Shown here: positions 1 through 8,061 of the stretch, in pieces
Numbering within the stretch: position 1 is the stretch's first letter
How the letters are laid out: the number at the start of each line of letters is the position of its first letter
DNA from: Alphaproteobacteria bacterium UBA6376
GTDB taxonomy: Bacteria; Pseudomonadota; Alphaproteobacteria; Rs-D84
Assembly (NCBI GenBank): GCA_002437665.1
Contig: DJQW01000001.1
Span: 62,001 to 126,000 of the forward strand
Direction of reading: 5' to 3'
Length of the DNA stretch: 64,000 nucleotides
Notes under the pieces: model-generated
Told to the model about the DNA's origin: nothing
Database searches by the model: none
Seen by the model: the letters and a program-made list of their open reading frames with translations, nothing else
Translations under genes and position numbers: made by a program

Positions 1-1171
1 CGGCGTCAGCCGGCGCACTTGACGGTGCAGACACAGCAGGTTTGAAAACTTCGCCCTGCTCTGGCTGATGCACGCGCAGCGTGGCGGGCGTAATGCCAAA
101 ATCCATACGCACTGTGGCGGGAATGGTGGGTGCGGCGGTCGCCGCCATTTCAAATTCACGCGGCGCGTGATGCGCCACATCTATTTCTGGTGCATTATTC
201 ATTGTACGCGCCAATGCCGCACGCAGATTTTTGATAATAAACCCGCGAATATGTGCCGGCTCCAAGAAATGCACCTCTGTCTTGGCGGGCGAAACATTCA
301 CATCAACACTGCGTGGTGGCACGGTCAAATACAGCGCACACAATGGAAATTCGCGCGCATGCATAACGTCCATATATGCCGCACGCAATGCACCAACCAG
401 AACCTTGTCCTTGACCGGACGACCATTTACAAACAGATATTGATCCACCGACGACGCGCGTCGCAACGTTGGTTCTGAAATAAAACCATGTAATTCAATG
501 CCGGCATCCGATGCGCTGAACGCATCAACCGGTATCATACGCCCCGCAACATCATCGCCCATAACGGCAACAATACGGTCACGCATATTCTGATTTTTTG
601 GAAATCGCCATTTGTTATTCAGTGTAAATCCGACATCGGGTCGCGCCATGGCCAGCCGACGCACAACATCCAACACAGAAATCATTTCCGCCCGATCTGC
701 GCGCAAGAATTTCAACCGCGCCGGTGTGCGCGCAAACAAATTTGCCACCCGAATACGTGTCCCCGCGTCCCAATCAGATGGTCGCACATCGCCAGTATTC
801 GCATTCAGTTGCCAACCATTTTCGTCCGCGCCATTGCAAGTATCAATCGTCATATCAGACACAGACGCGATTGACGGTAACGCTTCGCCACGAAACCCCA
901 TAAAGTTTATATTCAGTAAATCATCATCGGGCAACTTTGACGTCGCATGGCGCGTAATACTGCGCACCAGGTCATCACGCGACATTCCCGACCCATTGTC
1001 AACAACCGTAATCAGCGTACGTCCGCCATCGGCGACATCAATCATAATCTGGTCTGCACCCGCGTCCAGCGCATTTTCAACCAGTTCTTTGACCACGCTG
1101 GCGGGACGTTCTACAACCTCGCCGGCGGCAATCTGGTTTATCAAAAAATCGGGCAAGACGCGTACAGGCAT
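1..1171 (-). CDS. mutL: DNA mismatch repair protein MutL (N-terminal 390 codons, runs off the window)
   Basis: MutL is the ATPase that links MutS mismatch recognition to strand removal. Only the first 390 codons are inside the window; the C-terminal dimerisation domain lies beyond base 1. From ATG at 1171 the protein begins MPVRVLPDFL and shows the GHKL ATPase motifs in order: ENALDAG (residues 32-38), DNGSGM (58-63) and GFRGEAL (92-98). The visible part ends in a Ser/Pro/Ala-rich stretch typical of the inter-domain linker. The start lies 7 bases after the greA stop on the same strand, so the two genes are probably cotranscribed. Whether the C-terminal domain carries the endonuclease motif cannot be seen. 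Confidence 0.96.
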   Translation of the reverse strand, partial: MPVRVLPDFLINQIAAGEVVERPASVVKELVENALDAGADQIMIDVADGGRTLITVVDNGSGMSRDDLVRSITRHATSKLPDDDLLNINFMGFRGEALPSIASVSDMTIDTCNGADENGWQLNANTGDVRPSDWDAGTRIRVANLFARTPARLKFLRADRAEMISVLDVVRRLAMARPDVGFTLNNKWRFPKNQNMRDRIVAVMGDDVAGRMIPVDAFSASDAGIELHGFISEPTLRRASSVDQYLFVNGRPVKDKVLVGALRAAYMDVMHAREFPLCALYLTVPPRSVDVNVSPAKTEVHFLEPAHIRGFIIKNLRAALARTMNNAPEIDVAHHAPREFEMAATAAPTIPATVRMDFGITPATLRVHQPEQGEVFKPAVSAPSSAPADA

Positions 1172-1178
1172 ATGCGGA

Positions 1179-1649
1179 TTATTCTTTGAATTTAACTTCC
1201 AAAATCTCGTATTCTTTTTCACCAGATGGCAATTTTACAATACATGTATCGCCAACGCATCGTCCAATCATGGCACGTCCAACCGGCGATGTGCACGAAA
1301 TAACCTGTTTGCCATCAGATTCAATGTCTGACAGAATCCGGCACTGCATACGATTACCATCTTCGTCTTCGGCAACGACGCGCGCGCCAAACACCACACG
1401 GTCACCGGTCAGCGAATCCACATCAATAATTGCGGCGTTTTCAATTACCCCTTCGATAAACTGAATACGCTTGTCAATCTGACGTTGTTTTTCCTTGGCC
1501 GCGCTGTAATCGGCGTTTTCAGATAAATCACCCAGCGAACGCGCCCATTGGACGGTTTTCAATATTTCCGGACGCTGAACTTCTTTCAGGTCTTTTAATT
1601 CTTTCACCAGCGAGTCAAACCCCTCGCGCGAGATTGGTCTTTTATCCAT
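1179..1649 (-). CDS. greA: Transcription elongation factor GreA
   Basis: GreA enters the secondary channel of RNA polymerase and stimulates transcript cleavage so that backtracked complexes can restart. The 156-residue length is normal for the family. The N-terminal coiled coil (about residues 1-75) carries the conserved stretch SLGDLSENADYSAAKEKQ, with the acidic tip residues of the hairpin, followed by the C-terminal FKBP-like domain ending ILEVKF. Start ATG at 1649 follows an AGGATT ribosome site. It shares a divergent promoter region with the LptG-like gene and lies just upstream of mutL. Confidence 0.97.
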   Translation of the reverse strand: MDKRPISREGFDSLVKELKDLKEVQRPEILKTVQWARSLGDLSENADYSAAKEKQRQIDKRIQFIEGVIENAAIIDVDSLTGDRVVFGARVVAEDEDGNRMQCRILSDIESDGKQVISCTSPVGRAMIGRCVGDTCIVKLPSGEKEYEILEVKFKE

Positions 1650-1678
1650 TTTCGTAAATCCTATTTTTCGTACCTGAA

Positions 1679-1729
1679 ATTATAAGCATTCATTTTAATT
1701 TTGCAATTATCAATTCAACAGGTTATACT
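1679..1729. promoter_or_regulatory. Divergent greA / lptG promoters sharing one palindromic -35 box
   Basis: The hexamer TTGCAA at 1701-1706 is its own reverse complement. Rightwards it lies 17 bases before TATACT (1724-1729), which ends 8 bases before the lptG ATG. Leftwards it lies 16 bases before TATAAT (1679-1684, minus strand), upstream of greA. Two divergent sigma-70-type promoters would then use the same -35 site. The spacing is read directly from the sequence; the shared use is inferred. Confidence 0.6.
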
Positions 1730-1737
1730 TTTTGATT

Positions 1738-2799
1738 ATGACACTGAAACCATCTATTTTGACCAGATTCCTGTTGCGACGTTTCTTTTCAGGCGTTGGA
1801 CTGGTAATGCTGGTCGTATGCGGCATTATTTTTGCAATCACATTTGTTGAACGTCTGCCATCAAATCCGACGGCAGTGGCGGCATTGGCGGAATCATGGA
1901 CACGTCTGTTGGAATATGTGCCACTGTTTTTACCACTGGCGGTGTTTATGGGAACACTGTTGGCGTCTTATAATCTGACAAAATCCAGTGAAAGTATTAT
2001 TGTCGCCAGTGCGGGCCTGTCCCCGTACCAGTCGTCACGTCCGTTTTTAGTGGGCGCGGTACTGATTGGTATATTCGCAACCACGGTTGTAAATCCGTAT
2101 TCGGTTAAACTGAGTAACCAGACCATCACATCAGATCACCTGAAATTGATTGATGGGGCAATTTGGCTGCGTGAATCATCCGATGCGGGTTACATCACGA
2201 TGAACGCAACCGGCATGCGCAAATCGGGCGACGCGTTGGAATTTCAAAACGCAACCGTATATGCCCAAGATACGTCTTTCAAATTGACCGCCCGGGTCGA
2301 GGCCGAAAATATCACCCTGTCGGACGATGGATTAAATGCCGCACGCGCCAACGTATGGGACGAAAACGGCCAAATGAAAACCCGCGCATGGCAAACAAAA
2401 ACACTGCTGAACCCACGCACCGTTCTGGACAGATACCTGCAACCAGACCAGATTTCATTCTGGCAATTACCATCATTTATTAAAAAGATGGAATCCATTG
2501 GTGCACCGGTACGCGGGCATTGGGTGCAACTGTGGACACTGGCGTTTTTGCCACTGTCATTGGTTGCGATGGCAACATTGGGTATTGCGTTTTCGCAAAC
2601 CCGCCAACGCCGTAATTACAGTTTTGGAACAAAATTTGCATTGGGTATTATCACATGCTTTGCCCTGTACTTTTTAACCAATATGTTTAACGCACTGGGG
2701 GCGACGGGCGCATTGCCGCCAATGCTGGCAATCGTTGCGCCACAACTGATTATTATCGCCATAGCGGCAACATTTATCGCCAGTTTTGATACAATTTAA
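1738..2799 (+). CDS. lptG: LptF/LptG-family LPS export permease
   Basis: Inner-membrane permease of the YjgP/YjgQ family, which works with LptB to extract lipopolysaccharide and pass it to the LptC-A-D bridge. The 353-residue chain has the family layout: three N-terminal membrane helices (about residues 12-35, 53-75 and 98-120), a large periplasmic domain, and three C-terminal helices (about 262-350). The ISFWQLPSFI stretch before the last helices resembles LptG more than LptF, so the symbol is a best guess. ATG at 1738 is preferred to an in-frame TTG at 1732 because the -10 box ends 8 bases before it, which predicts a leaderless mRNA. No second LptF/G gene is in view. Confidence 0.85.
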   Translation: MTLKPSILTRFLLRRFFSGVGLVMLVVCGIIFAITFVERLPSNPTAVAALAESWTRLLEYVPLFLPLAVFMGTLLASYNLTKSSESIIVASAGLSPYQSSRPFLVGAVLIGIFATTVVNPYSVKLSNQTITSDHLKLIDGAIWLRESSDAGYITMNATGMRKSGDALEFQNATVYAQDTSFKLTARVEAENITLSDDGLNAARANVWDENGQMKTRAWQTKTLLNPRTVLDRYLQPDQISFWQLPSFIKKMESIGAPVRGHWVQLWTLAFLPLSLVAMATLGIAFSQTRQRRNYSFGTKFALGIITCFALYFLTNMFNALGATGALPPMLAIVAPQLIIIAIAATFIASFDTI

Positions 2800-2811
2800 T
2801 GGGGACACACT

Positions 2812-2949
2812 ATGCCACTGAACAACAGACGCAGTCACGCGACACGTAACAAGATTATAATTTGGTCACTGATTATCATTCTGGTGGTGCTGATGATTAT
2901 ATCATTTCCCGCCCCACAAAACATGACCGAAGTTGTATTGTATCCATGA
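2812..2949 (+). CDS. 45-residue single-pass membrane peptide
   Basis: A small ORF: a basic N-terminus (MPLNNRRSHATRNK), one hydrophobic helix at about residues 15-33, and a short tail. A GGGGA ribosome site lies 7 bases before the ATG, and the stop overlaps the next start as ATGA, so translation is probably coupled to the Xer recombinase gene. It sits 12 bases after the lptG stop. I do not recognise a family. The ribosome site and tight packing support a real gene; its function is unknown. Confidence 0.6.
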   Translation: MPLNNRRSHATRNKIIIWSLIIILVVLMIISFPAPQNMTEVVLYP

Positions 2950-3818
2950 ACTATATAGACGTGTTTTTAGAGGCCCTGTCCGCCGAAAAAGGACGCAGTG
3001 CAAAAACACTGGACAGTTACGGTGCGGATTTACGTGCGGCCGATAGGGCGTTACCAAATGGCCTGATGTCTGCAACGGCGGACGATGTCCAGAATTATCT
3101 GGCGTCCCTGCCCGACAAGGCATCGTCCATCGCGCGCCACGCCAGCGCACTGCGCGGATTCTATAAATTTTTAATGCTGGAAAAAATTATTACGGAAAAT
3201 CCAACGGCAAATCTGGAATTACCAAAACGGTCGCGGCCGCTGCCCAAATTTTTGACGGTCGACGAAATAGAGTTATTGATTTCATCGGCGGGCGATATAA
3301 AAAATTCGGTGCGCCTGCGCGCGATGATTGAATTGGTGTATGCATCGGGCCTGCGCGTATCAGAATTGTGTGAATTACCCGTAACCGCAATTCTGGGCGA
3401 TAAATTACTGATTCATGGCAAGGGGGCCAAGGAACGCATTGTCCCCATGCACGCGGGCGCGGTTGCGGCATTGAATAAATGGCTGGCAATGCGGGACGAT
3501 GAAAAATCAAAATATGTTTTCCCGTCCGGCGGCGCGTCCGGTCACATCACCCGCGATGGATTTTTCAAAATATTGAAAAAATGCGCCGTTCTGTCGGGCA
3601 TTGACCCACACCGCGTGTCACCACACGTACTGCGTCATTCGTTTGCGTCGCACCTGTTGGCGGGGGGCGCGAACCTGCGCGCGATACAAACAATGCTGGG
3701 ACACGAAGATATTTCAACAACGCAAATTTATACCCATGTGATGCCGGAACAACTGCGCGAAACGGTTGTGGCGCATCACCCGCTGGGCCATGCAAAATCA
3801 ATGGATGATATAAAATGA
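2946..3818 (+). CDS. xerD: Tyrosine recombinase XerC/XerD
   Basis: Site-specific tyrosine recombinase that resolves chromosome dimers at dif together with a partner and FtsK. The 290 residues include an N-terminal SAM-like core-binding domain (about 1-85) and a C-terminal catalytic domain with the full set of active-site motifs: Arg in ASGLRVSEL, Lys in HGKGAKERIVP, HVLRHSFASHLL, GHEDISTTQ and the nucleophile Tyr in IYTHV. ATG at 2946 overlaps the preceding small ORF; longer in-frame readings upstream lie inside that ORF and are rejected. XerC and XerD cannot be told apart here. The stop overlaps the next gene as ATGA. Confidence 0.9.
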   Translation: MNYIDVFLEALSAEKGRSAKTLDSYGADLRAADRALPNGLMSATADDVQNYLASLPDKASSIARHASALRGFYKFLMLEKIITENPTANLELPKRSRPLPKFLTVDEIELLISSAGDIKNSVRLRAMIELVYASGLRVSELCELPVTAILGDKLLIHGKGAKERIVPMHAGAVAALNKWLAMRDDEKSKYVFPSGGASGHITRDGFFKILKKCAVLSGIDPHRVSPHVLRHSFASHLLAGGANLRAIQTMLGHEDISTTQIYTHVMPEQLRETVVAHHPLGHAKSMDDIK

Positions 3819-4312
3819 TACGTAAATGCGATCATACGGGCTGCAACAAGGCCGGTACATGTCGCGCGCCAAAATCGCGTGATTTGAAAGATTATTGGTG
3901 GTTCTGTCAGGAACACGCGGCGGAATATAACAAGAATTGGAATTTCTATGCCGATATGACCCCTGACGAGATTGAGGCCGATTGGGAACGCCAAACATTT
4001 GGCGCGCCATTGAAAGACAAGGACGCCGCCAACAAGGACGAAGCGGACTATGTAAAATTCCTGAACGATTTTATCACCGGCCGCAGCGCATTTGACCACG
4101 TTGCGCCACGCGCGCGCCCGAACGCCACCATCAGCAATGCGTTAAAAACGTTGGGCCTGCCCCCGACGGCAACAATGCGCGAAATTGGTGCAAAGTACCG
4201 TGCGCTGGCAAAAAAATACCACCCCGATACGGGTGGCATGGCACACGCCGCCGAATTTACCAAGGTAAATAATGCATATCAAACATTGAAAAAACATTTC
4301 GGCAAGAAATAA
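3815..4312 (+). CDS. J-domain protein with N-terminal Cys/His segment
   Basis: A 165-residue co-chaperone-like protein. The C-terminal 65 residues form a J domain with the HPD motif in KKYHPDTGG, which would stimulate a DnaK ATPase. The N-terminus has a Cys/His cluster (KCDHTGCNKAGTC and FCQEH) that may bind zinc. This arrangement occurs in short alphaproteobacterial J-domain proteins; the client is unknown. It overlaps the xer stop by 4 bases, and a strong hairpin terminator closes the run from lptG. Confidence 0.85.
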   Translation: MIRKCDHTGCNKAGTCRAPKSRDLKDYWWFCQEHAAEYNKNWNFYADMTPDEIEADWERQTFGAPLKDKDAANKDEADYVKFLNDFITGRSAFDHVAPRARPNATISNALKTLGLPPTATMREIGAKYRALAKKYHPDTGGMAHAAEFTKVNNAYQTLKKHFGKK

Positions 4313-4316
4313 AGAA

Positions 4317-4344
4317 CAGCGCGCCAATGGCGCGCTGATTTTTT
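4317..4344. terminator. Intrinsic terminator, probably bidirectional
   Basis: CAGCGCGCC, a 3-base loop and GGCGCGCTG form a perfect 9-bp stem at 4317-4337, followed by a T run. It ends the lptG-to-J-domain run on the plus strand and lies at the 3' end of the convergent Cys-rich secreted gene. Confidence 0.85.
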
Positions 4345-4624
4345 ATTCTGAATAACAACACTTTTCTTGATATACCTCTGTCCCAGAACCAATACTGTTT
4401 TCAAATTCCACCTCTGTCCCTGATGCAAAGCAACACGATGTTATACCACCGGTATTTTTATCGACCGTTGTTGGGTACTGGTCACCCACCGACGGACACC
4501 GATAGCAATTTGAACCAACCAGATAGTAACCGGCCTCGCACGAATACGATGTTGTTGTCGTGCATGCCGCATGCGCAACATTCACAATAAATATAACAAA
4601 TAATGCAGTAATAATTTTTTTCAT
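4343..4624 (-). CDS. Small Cys-rich exported protein
   Basis: A 93-residue protein beginning with a signal peptide (MKKIITALFVIFIVNVAHA) predicted to be cut after AHA. The mature part has about ten cysteines, including CRYCP-like spacing (NCYRCP) and two CC pairs (SCCFAS and KCCYSE), so a disulfide-rich periplasmic or surface fold is likely. ATG at 4624 is chosen because the signal sequence starts there. It lies 11 bases after the next upstream gene, which is also Cys-rich, so both are probably on one mRNA controlled by the leader at 5060-5172. I do not recognise a family. Confidence 0.7.
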   Translation of the reverse strand: MKKIITALFVIFIVNVAHAACTTTTSYSCEAGYYLVGSNCYRCPSVGDQYPTTVDKNTGGITSCCFASGTEVEFENSIGSGTEVYQEKCCYSE

Positions 4625-4635
4625 ATCTCTCACTC

Positions 4636-5034
4636 TTATTCTTTCATACATGCTGTACAAGCATTAATAATCGAACCAGATGCAACTGGACAACATGTCT
4701 TACATACATCTGCATCACACGCCTTGGCGCAATACCAACGCTCTTCGCTGGTGGTGTTGCACGAACCATACATTGTTGTTACATATCTGTGATTTGTCGT
4801 ATCGTGGGTTGTACCTGATGTACGTTTGCAGGTATCGGAATAATTCGTCCACCCTGATGGACAAACGTCCTCCAACACTGAATAACACGCCGCCAACGAA
4901 CATTTTTTTGCACACTCAGACGACGATGTATAATAAAGTTCAAGTTTAGTACCCGGATCTAATGGATCCAATGCCGCCGCAAATGCGCACGGCATCATGA
5001 CCAGCATCAGTGGAATCGCAAACAGTTTTCTCAT
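4636..5034 (-). CDS. Cys-rich exported protein, first gene after a structured leader
   Basis: A 132-residue protein with signal peptide MRKLFAIPLMLVMMPCAFA. The mature part has about 15 cysteines, in pairs and clusters such as ECAKKCSLAACY, VCPSGW, YCAKACDADVCKTCCP and ACTACM. The GTGTGAAATGA context at the start closely matches that of the outer-membrane protein gene at 23822-24469, which carries a homologous leader. No family is recognised; a disulfide-rich surface or periplasmic role is inferred from the composition. It is the first gene of a two-gene unit with the smaller Cys-rich protein. Confidence 0.7.
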   Translation of the reverse strand: MRKLFAIPLMLVMMPCAFAAALDPLDPGTKLELYYTSSSECAKKCSLAACYSVLEDVCPSGWTNYSDTCKRTSGTTHDTTNHRYVTTMYGSCNTTSEERWYCAKACDADVCKTCCPVASGSIINACTACMKE

Positions 5035-5059
5035 TTCACACCCCCATGTGTTGTTTTTC

Positions 5060-5172
5060 ACAAACAAAAAACCACCGAAACAATTCAGGTGGTTGGAGGT
5101 TCGAAACAATTATCAAGAATTGTGTGCCTATTCAATATATTCAGCCACCCTCCAACCGCTTGGTTGGGGGTG
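5060..5172 (-). promoter_or_regulatory. Four-segment attenuator-like RNA leader, copy A
   Basis: Read on the minus strand, segment 1 (5162-5172) pairs with segment 2 (5149-5157, GGTTGGAGG); segment 2 is also a perfect 9-base complement of segment 3 (5091-5099, CCTCCAACC); and segment 3 overlaps a terminator stem, AACCACC with GGTGGTT (5070-5094), followed by a T run. Pairings 1:2, 2:3 and 3:4 are mutually exclusive in attenuator fashion. An internal hairpin (ACAATT/AATTGT, 5106-5123) lies between segments 2 and 3. Copy B at 24501-24609 has the same layout. The ligand or trigger is unknown. The remaining bases up to 5385 hold further hairpins (for example CCGCACAAGTGCGG) but no gene. Confidence 0.7.
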
Positions 5173-5384
5173 ACGGCACAAGAAAACAAAACATCGCAAG
5201 GACGCAAATCCATGCGATGCCGAAATCTCTACCGTCTGTATTTTATGCCGCACTTGTGCGGTCATCTTGATAAAGGGTTTCGACACCCCGCCAATGGAAC
5301 ACCCACCGGCAAAAGAATACTAGAATAAAAAGAAACTGGACACAAGGGAAAAATGTTTTGTGCCGATTATGAATAGGCAAATTT

Positions 5385-5600
5385 GAATAAATTAGAATGG
5401 TGGTAGATATGCGAGAGGCGGGTTGCGTAGTGTCAGCCGACCGCGAATAAATTAGAATGGTGCAGATGACACGTGGGGCGGAGAATCAGCCGATTATGAA
5501 TAAATTAGAATGGTGGTATCTATGCGTGAGGCGGGTTGCGTAGTGTACAATCAGTTACATGAGCAACCCGCGTCGCACATAGATACCCCATTATAATTTA
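5385..5600. repeat. Palindromic intergenic element with three direct 18-base units
   Basis: GAATAAATTAGAATGGTG occurs at 5385, 5445 and 5498. The last copy opens a long imperfect palindrome (5501-5600) with arms GGTATCTATG/CATAGATACC and CGGGTTGC/GCAACCCG around a core GCGTAGTGTA...TACATGAGC. The distal arm contains the last codons of trxB. A second element of the same design is at 24839-24942, also at the 3' end of a minus-strand gene. No gene is seen between 5035 and 5590. Confidence 0.75.
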
Positions 5601-6496
5601 TTCAGGTATGCGATGGCGTCCATGGCCGCCGTACACCCCGTTCCGACGGCGGTTGCAATCTGCATTTTTATATCGGATTCAACATCGCCGGCAACAAACA
5701 TACCGGTGGGCAACGCTGATGGGGCAATGCGCCCCATGTTGTCACGGGCGACATCTTCGGTCAGGTAATCTGTGTTGGCCTCGTGCCCGATGGCAACGAA
5801 AATGCCGTCAACGGTGATGACATCACCGGTGGTGGTGGTTGCCGCCAAACGATCATCGGCGGTCTGTTCAATTTTAACCAAATCGGTATTAAACAGGCAT
5901 TCAATATTTTCACGTTCGGCAACGCGGCTGCGCACGATGGCCTCGGCACGGGTGAATGCACCCTTGCGATATACGATTTTTACGGTCTTGGCAATGTCAG
6001 ACAGATACAACGCGTCGTTCAATGCACTGTTACCACCACCGATAACGATGACTTCTTTGTCATAGTAAAAGAATCCATCACATGTGGCGCAATACGATAC
6101 GCCATGGCCAAACAGTTCGCGCGCGCCCGCAATTTCCAATTTGCGTGGTGACGCGCCGGTGGCAATGATGACAGATTTGCCAACGTATTTTTGGCCATTG
6201 TCGCACGCGACATTAAATGCGCCGACCGCATCACCAGAAATTGTTTTGGCAGATGTGAATACAACCTCGGCCCCGAATGATGTTGCCTGATTTTTCATAA
6301 ATTCCGCCAGTTCTGCGCCATTGCCGGCCCACCCTGGGTAATTTTCCAATTTGGCAATGCCCGCCATTTGACCGCCCAGTGTATCGCCACCCAGAACGAT
6401 GGTCTTTTTCCCACCGCGCGCGCAATACAGTGCCGCCGTCAGCCCCGCCGGCCCCGACCCCAGAATAATCACATCATACATAACAATATCGGTCAT
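5591..6496 (-). CDS. trxB: Thioredoxin reductase
   Basis: FAD-dependent NADPH:thioredoxin oxidoreductase that keeps thioredoxin reduced in the cytosol. The 301 residues carry the FAD site GSGPAG (13-18), the redox-active CATC (Cys136 and Cys139), the NADPH-binding GGGNSA (153-158) and the C-terminal FAD motif GMFVAGDV. ATG at 6496 is preferred because AAAGGAAAGGG lies just upstream and the protein then starts at normal length; an in-frame extension to 6565 has no family support. The last codons lie within one arm of a palindromic repeat, so transcription may end there. Confidence 0.95.
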   Translation of the reverse strand: MTDIVMYDVIILGSGPAGLTAALYCARGGKKTIVLGGDTLGGQMAGIAKLENYPGWAGNGAELAEFMKNQATSFGAEVVFTSAKTISGDAVGAFNVACDNGQKYVGKSVIIATGASPRKLEIAGARELFGHGVSYCATCDGFFYYDKEVIVIGGGNSALNDALYLSDIAKTVKIVYRKGAFTRAEAIVRSRVAERENIECLFNTDLVKIEQTADDRLAATTTTGDVITVDGIFVAIGHEANTDYLTEDVARDNMGRIAPSALPTGMFVAGDVESDIKMQIATAVGTGCTAAMDAIAYLNKL

Positions 6497-6693
6497 GATA
6501 CCCTTTCCTTTTTGTACTATTATTTTCGCACAGCATAGCATAACAGCACGGCGCACGCAAATCAAAGATTATATTGATTTTGCCCTGAAATAAAATTATA
6601 ATACCCGCGTTATGTCAGATAGTTATGTATTTTTCAGTCGCACATCATCCCCGTTGGGGGAATAATTTTTGCATATTTAATTACATAAAATAA

Positions 6694-6722
6694 TTGCGAT
6701 TTACATCGCACAACCTTATTAT
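6694..6722 (+). promoter_or_regulatory. serS promoter
   Basis: TTGCGA (6694-6699), a 17-base spacer and TATTAT (6717-6722). The resulting leader of about 28 bases contains a GAAGGA ribosome site before the serS ATG. Confidence 0.6.
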
Positions 6723-6757
6723 AAAGCACATACATAAAAACCCGAAGGATTTAGAAA

Positions 6758-8035
6758 ATGTTGGACATCAGATTTATTCGCGAAAACCCAGACGTGGTTA
6801 AAAACGCATGCCGTGTCAAGGGATTCGAAGATCACATTGACGAACTGTTGGCATTGGACGCACGCGTGCGCGAATTGAAAACAGCGACACAAACAATGAC
6901 GGCTGAAAAGAACAAGGTTACACGTGAAATTCCAACCGCAACCGACAAAGCCCCACTGATTGCACGCAGCAAGGAAATTGCAAACGAAATCGCCGCCGAC
7001 ATGGCGGAATTGGCGGACAAAGAAGCCGCGCTGAATGATTTAATGCATCGCGTACCACAAATCCCAGATGCGTCCGCCCCAATCGGCCCAGACGACAGTG
7101 CAAACGTAGAGGTTCGTCGTGTCGGCGCACCACGCGAATTTGATTTCACCCCACGTGCCCAGTGGGATTTACTGGACATGAATGGTTGGTGGTTGCCTGA
7201 AAAAATCGGCAAGATTTGCGGCACACGCACATACGCATTGGTTGGCGAAGCCGCCGAATTGCAACTGGCGATTGAAACATATGTTATTCAAAAATTGATT
7301 GCAAAAGGGTTCACATTTATTGAATGCCCATCTATCACCAAACCACAAACGATTTTCGACGCGGGCCACTTTATGGGCTCTGACCTGTCGGTGATGGACA
7401 ACGACGTATTTATGCTGGCGGGCACAGACCGTTGTTTGGCGGGCACGGCGGAAATCATTTTGAACTCGCTGCACGGTGGCGAAATTCTGAACGAACGCGA
7501 TTTGCCAATTAAATACGCTGGATTTTCACCCTGCTTTCGCAAAGAAGCCGGTGCGGCGGGACGCGACACACGTGGACTGGCCCGTTTCCACCAGTTTAAC
7601 AAGGTGGAACAGTACATCTATTGCACCCCAGCGCAGTCGAACGAAATGCACGAACACATTTTGAACAATTTGTGCGAGGTCATGGAAGATTTGGAATTGC
7701 CATATCGCGTAATTGCAAATTCCACTGGCGACATGGGTTTCAACAAGGTGAAAATGAATGATGTTGAGGCATGGGTTCCATCTGAAAACGCATACAAAGA
7801 ATTGGGCAGTTGTTCGTCCATCGGTCAATTTCAGGCGCGCCGCACCAATACCCGTTATCGCGATGCAAACGGCGATGTACAATACGTTGCGACACTGAAT
7901 AACACGGGTATTGCCGTGCCACGTGCACTGGTTCCTGTTTTGGAAAATCACCAGAATGCCGACGGCAGCGTGAATATTCCAAAGAAGTTGCAACCCCTGA
8001 TGGGTGGTCGCACCAAGATTGGTGGCAAGCATTAA
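6758..8035 (+). CDS. serS: Seryl-tRNA synthetase
   Basis: Class II synthetase that charges tRNA-Ser and tRNA-Sec-type substrates with serine in the cytosol. The 425 residues begin MLDIRFIRENPD as in the family, with the long antiparallel coiled-coil arm at about 30-105 that grips the tRNA variable arm. The catalytic domain shows motif 2 (PCFRKEAGAAGRDTRGL followed by FHQF) and the serine-site stretch ELGSCSSIGQFQARR. An AAGGA-type ribosome site precedes the ATG. The gene is monocistronic between a clear promoter and a bidirectional terminator. Confidence 0.97.
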   Translation: MLDIRFIRENPDVVKNACRVKGFEDHIDELLALDARVRELKTATQTMTAEKNKVTREIPTATDKAPLIARSKEIANEIAADMAELADKEAALNDLMHRVPQIPDASAPIGPDDSANVEVRRVGAPREFDFTPRAQWDLLDMNGWWLPEKIGKICGTRTYALVGEAAELQLAIETYVIQKLIAKGFTFIECPSITKPQTIFDAGHFMGSDLSVMDNDVFMLAGTDRCLAGTAEIILNSLHGGEILNERDLPIKYAGFSPCFRKEAGAAGRDTRGLARFHQFNKVEQYIYCTPAQSNEMHEHILNNLCEVMEDLELPYRVIANSTGDMGFNKVKMNDVEAWVPSENAYKELGSCSSIGQFQARRTNTRYRDANGDVQYVATLNNTGIAVPRALVPVLENHQNADGSVNIPKKLQPLMGGRTKIGGKH

Positions 8036-8036
8036 A

Positions 8037-8061
8037 AAACGGGGCAATGCCCCGTTTTTTT
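8037..8061. terminator. Bidirectional terminator after serS
   Basis: AAACGGGGC, an AAT loop and GCCCCGTTT (8037-8057), flanked by A and T runs. It lies between the convergent serS and the unknown gene ending at 8060. The same hairpin sequence recurs after the glycosyltransferase at 12293 and near 49531. Confidence 0.85.

Noticed and set aside
68..1331. Plus-strand ORFs across the mutL/greA region
   Set aside because: They are antisense shadows of clear mutL and greA coding sequence and match no family.
2862..2945. N-terminal extension of the Xer recombinase
   Set aside because: It lies within the small membrane ORF; ATG at 2946 with ATGA overlap gives the normal family start.
4680..5328. 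Plus-strand ORFs opposite the Cys-rich genes and their leader
   Set aside because: No ribosome sites, and their sequence is the complement of signal-peptide genes and RNA stems.
5385..5600. CRISPR array
   Set aside because: Three 18-base repeats with unequal spacing belong to partial palindromes; there are no uniform spacers or cas genes.
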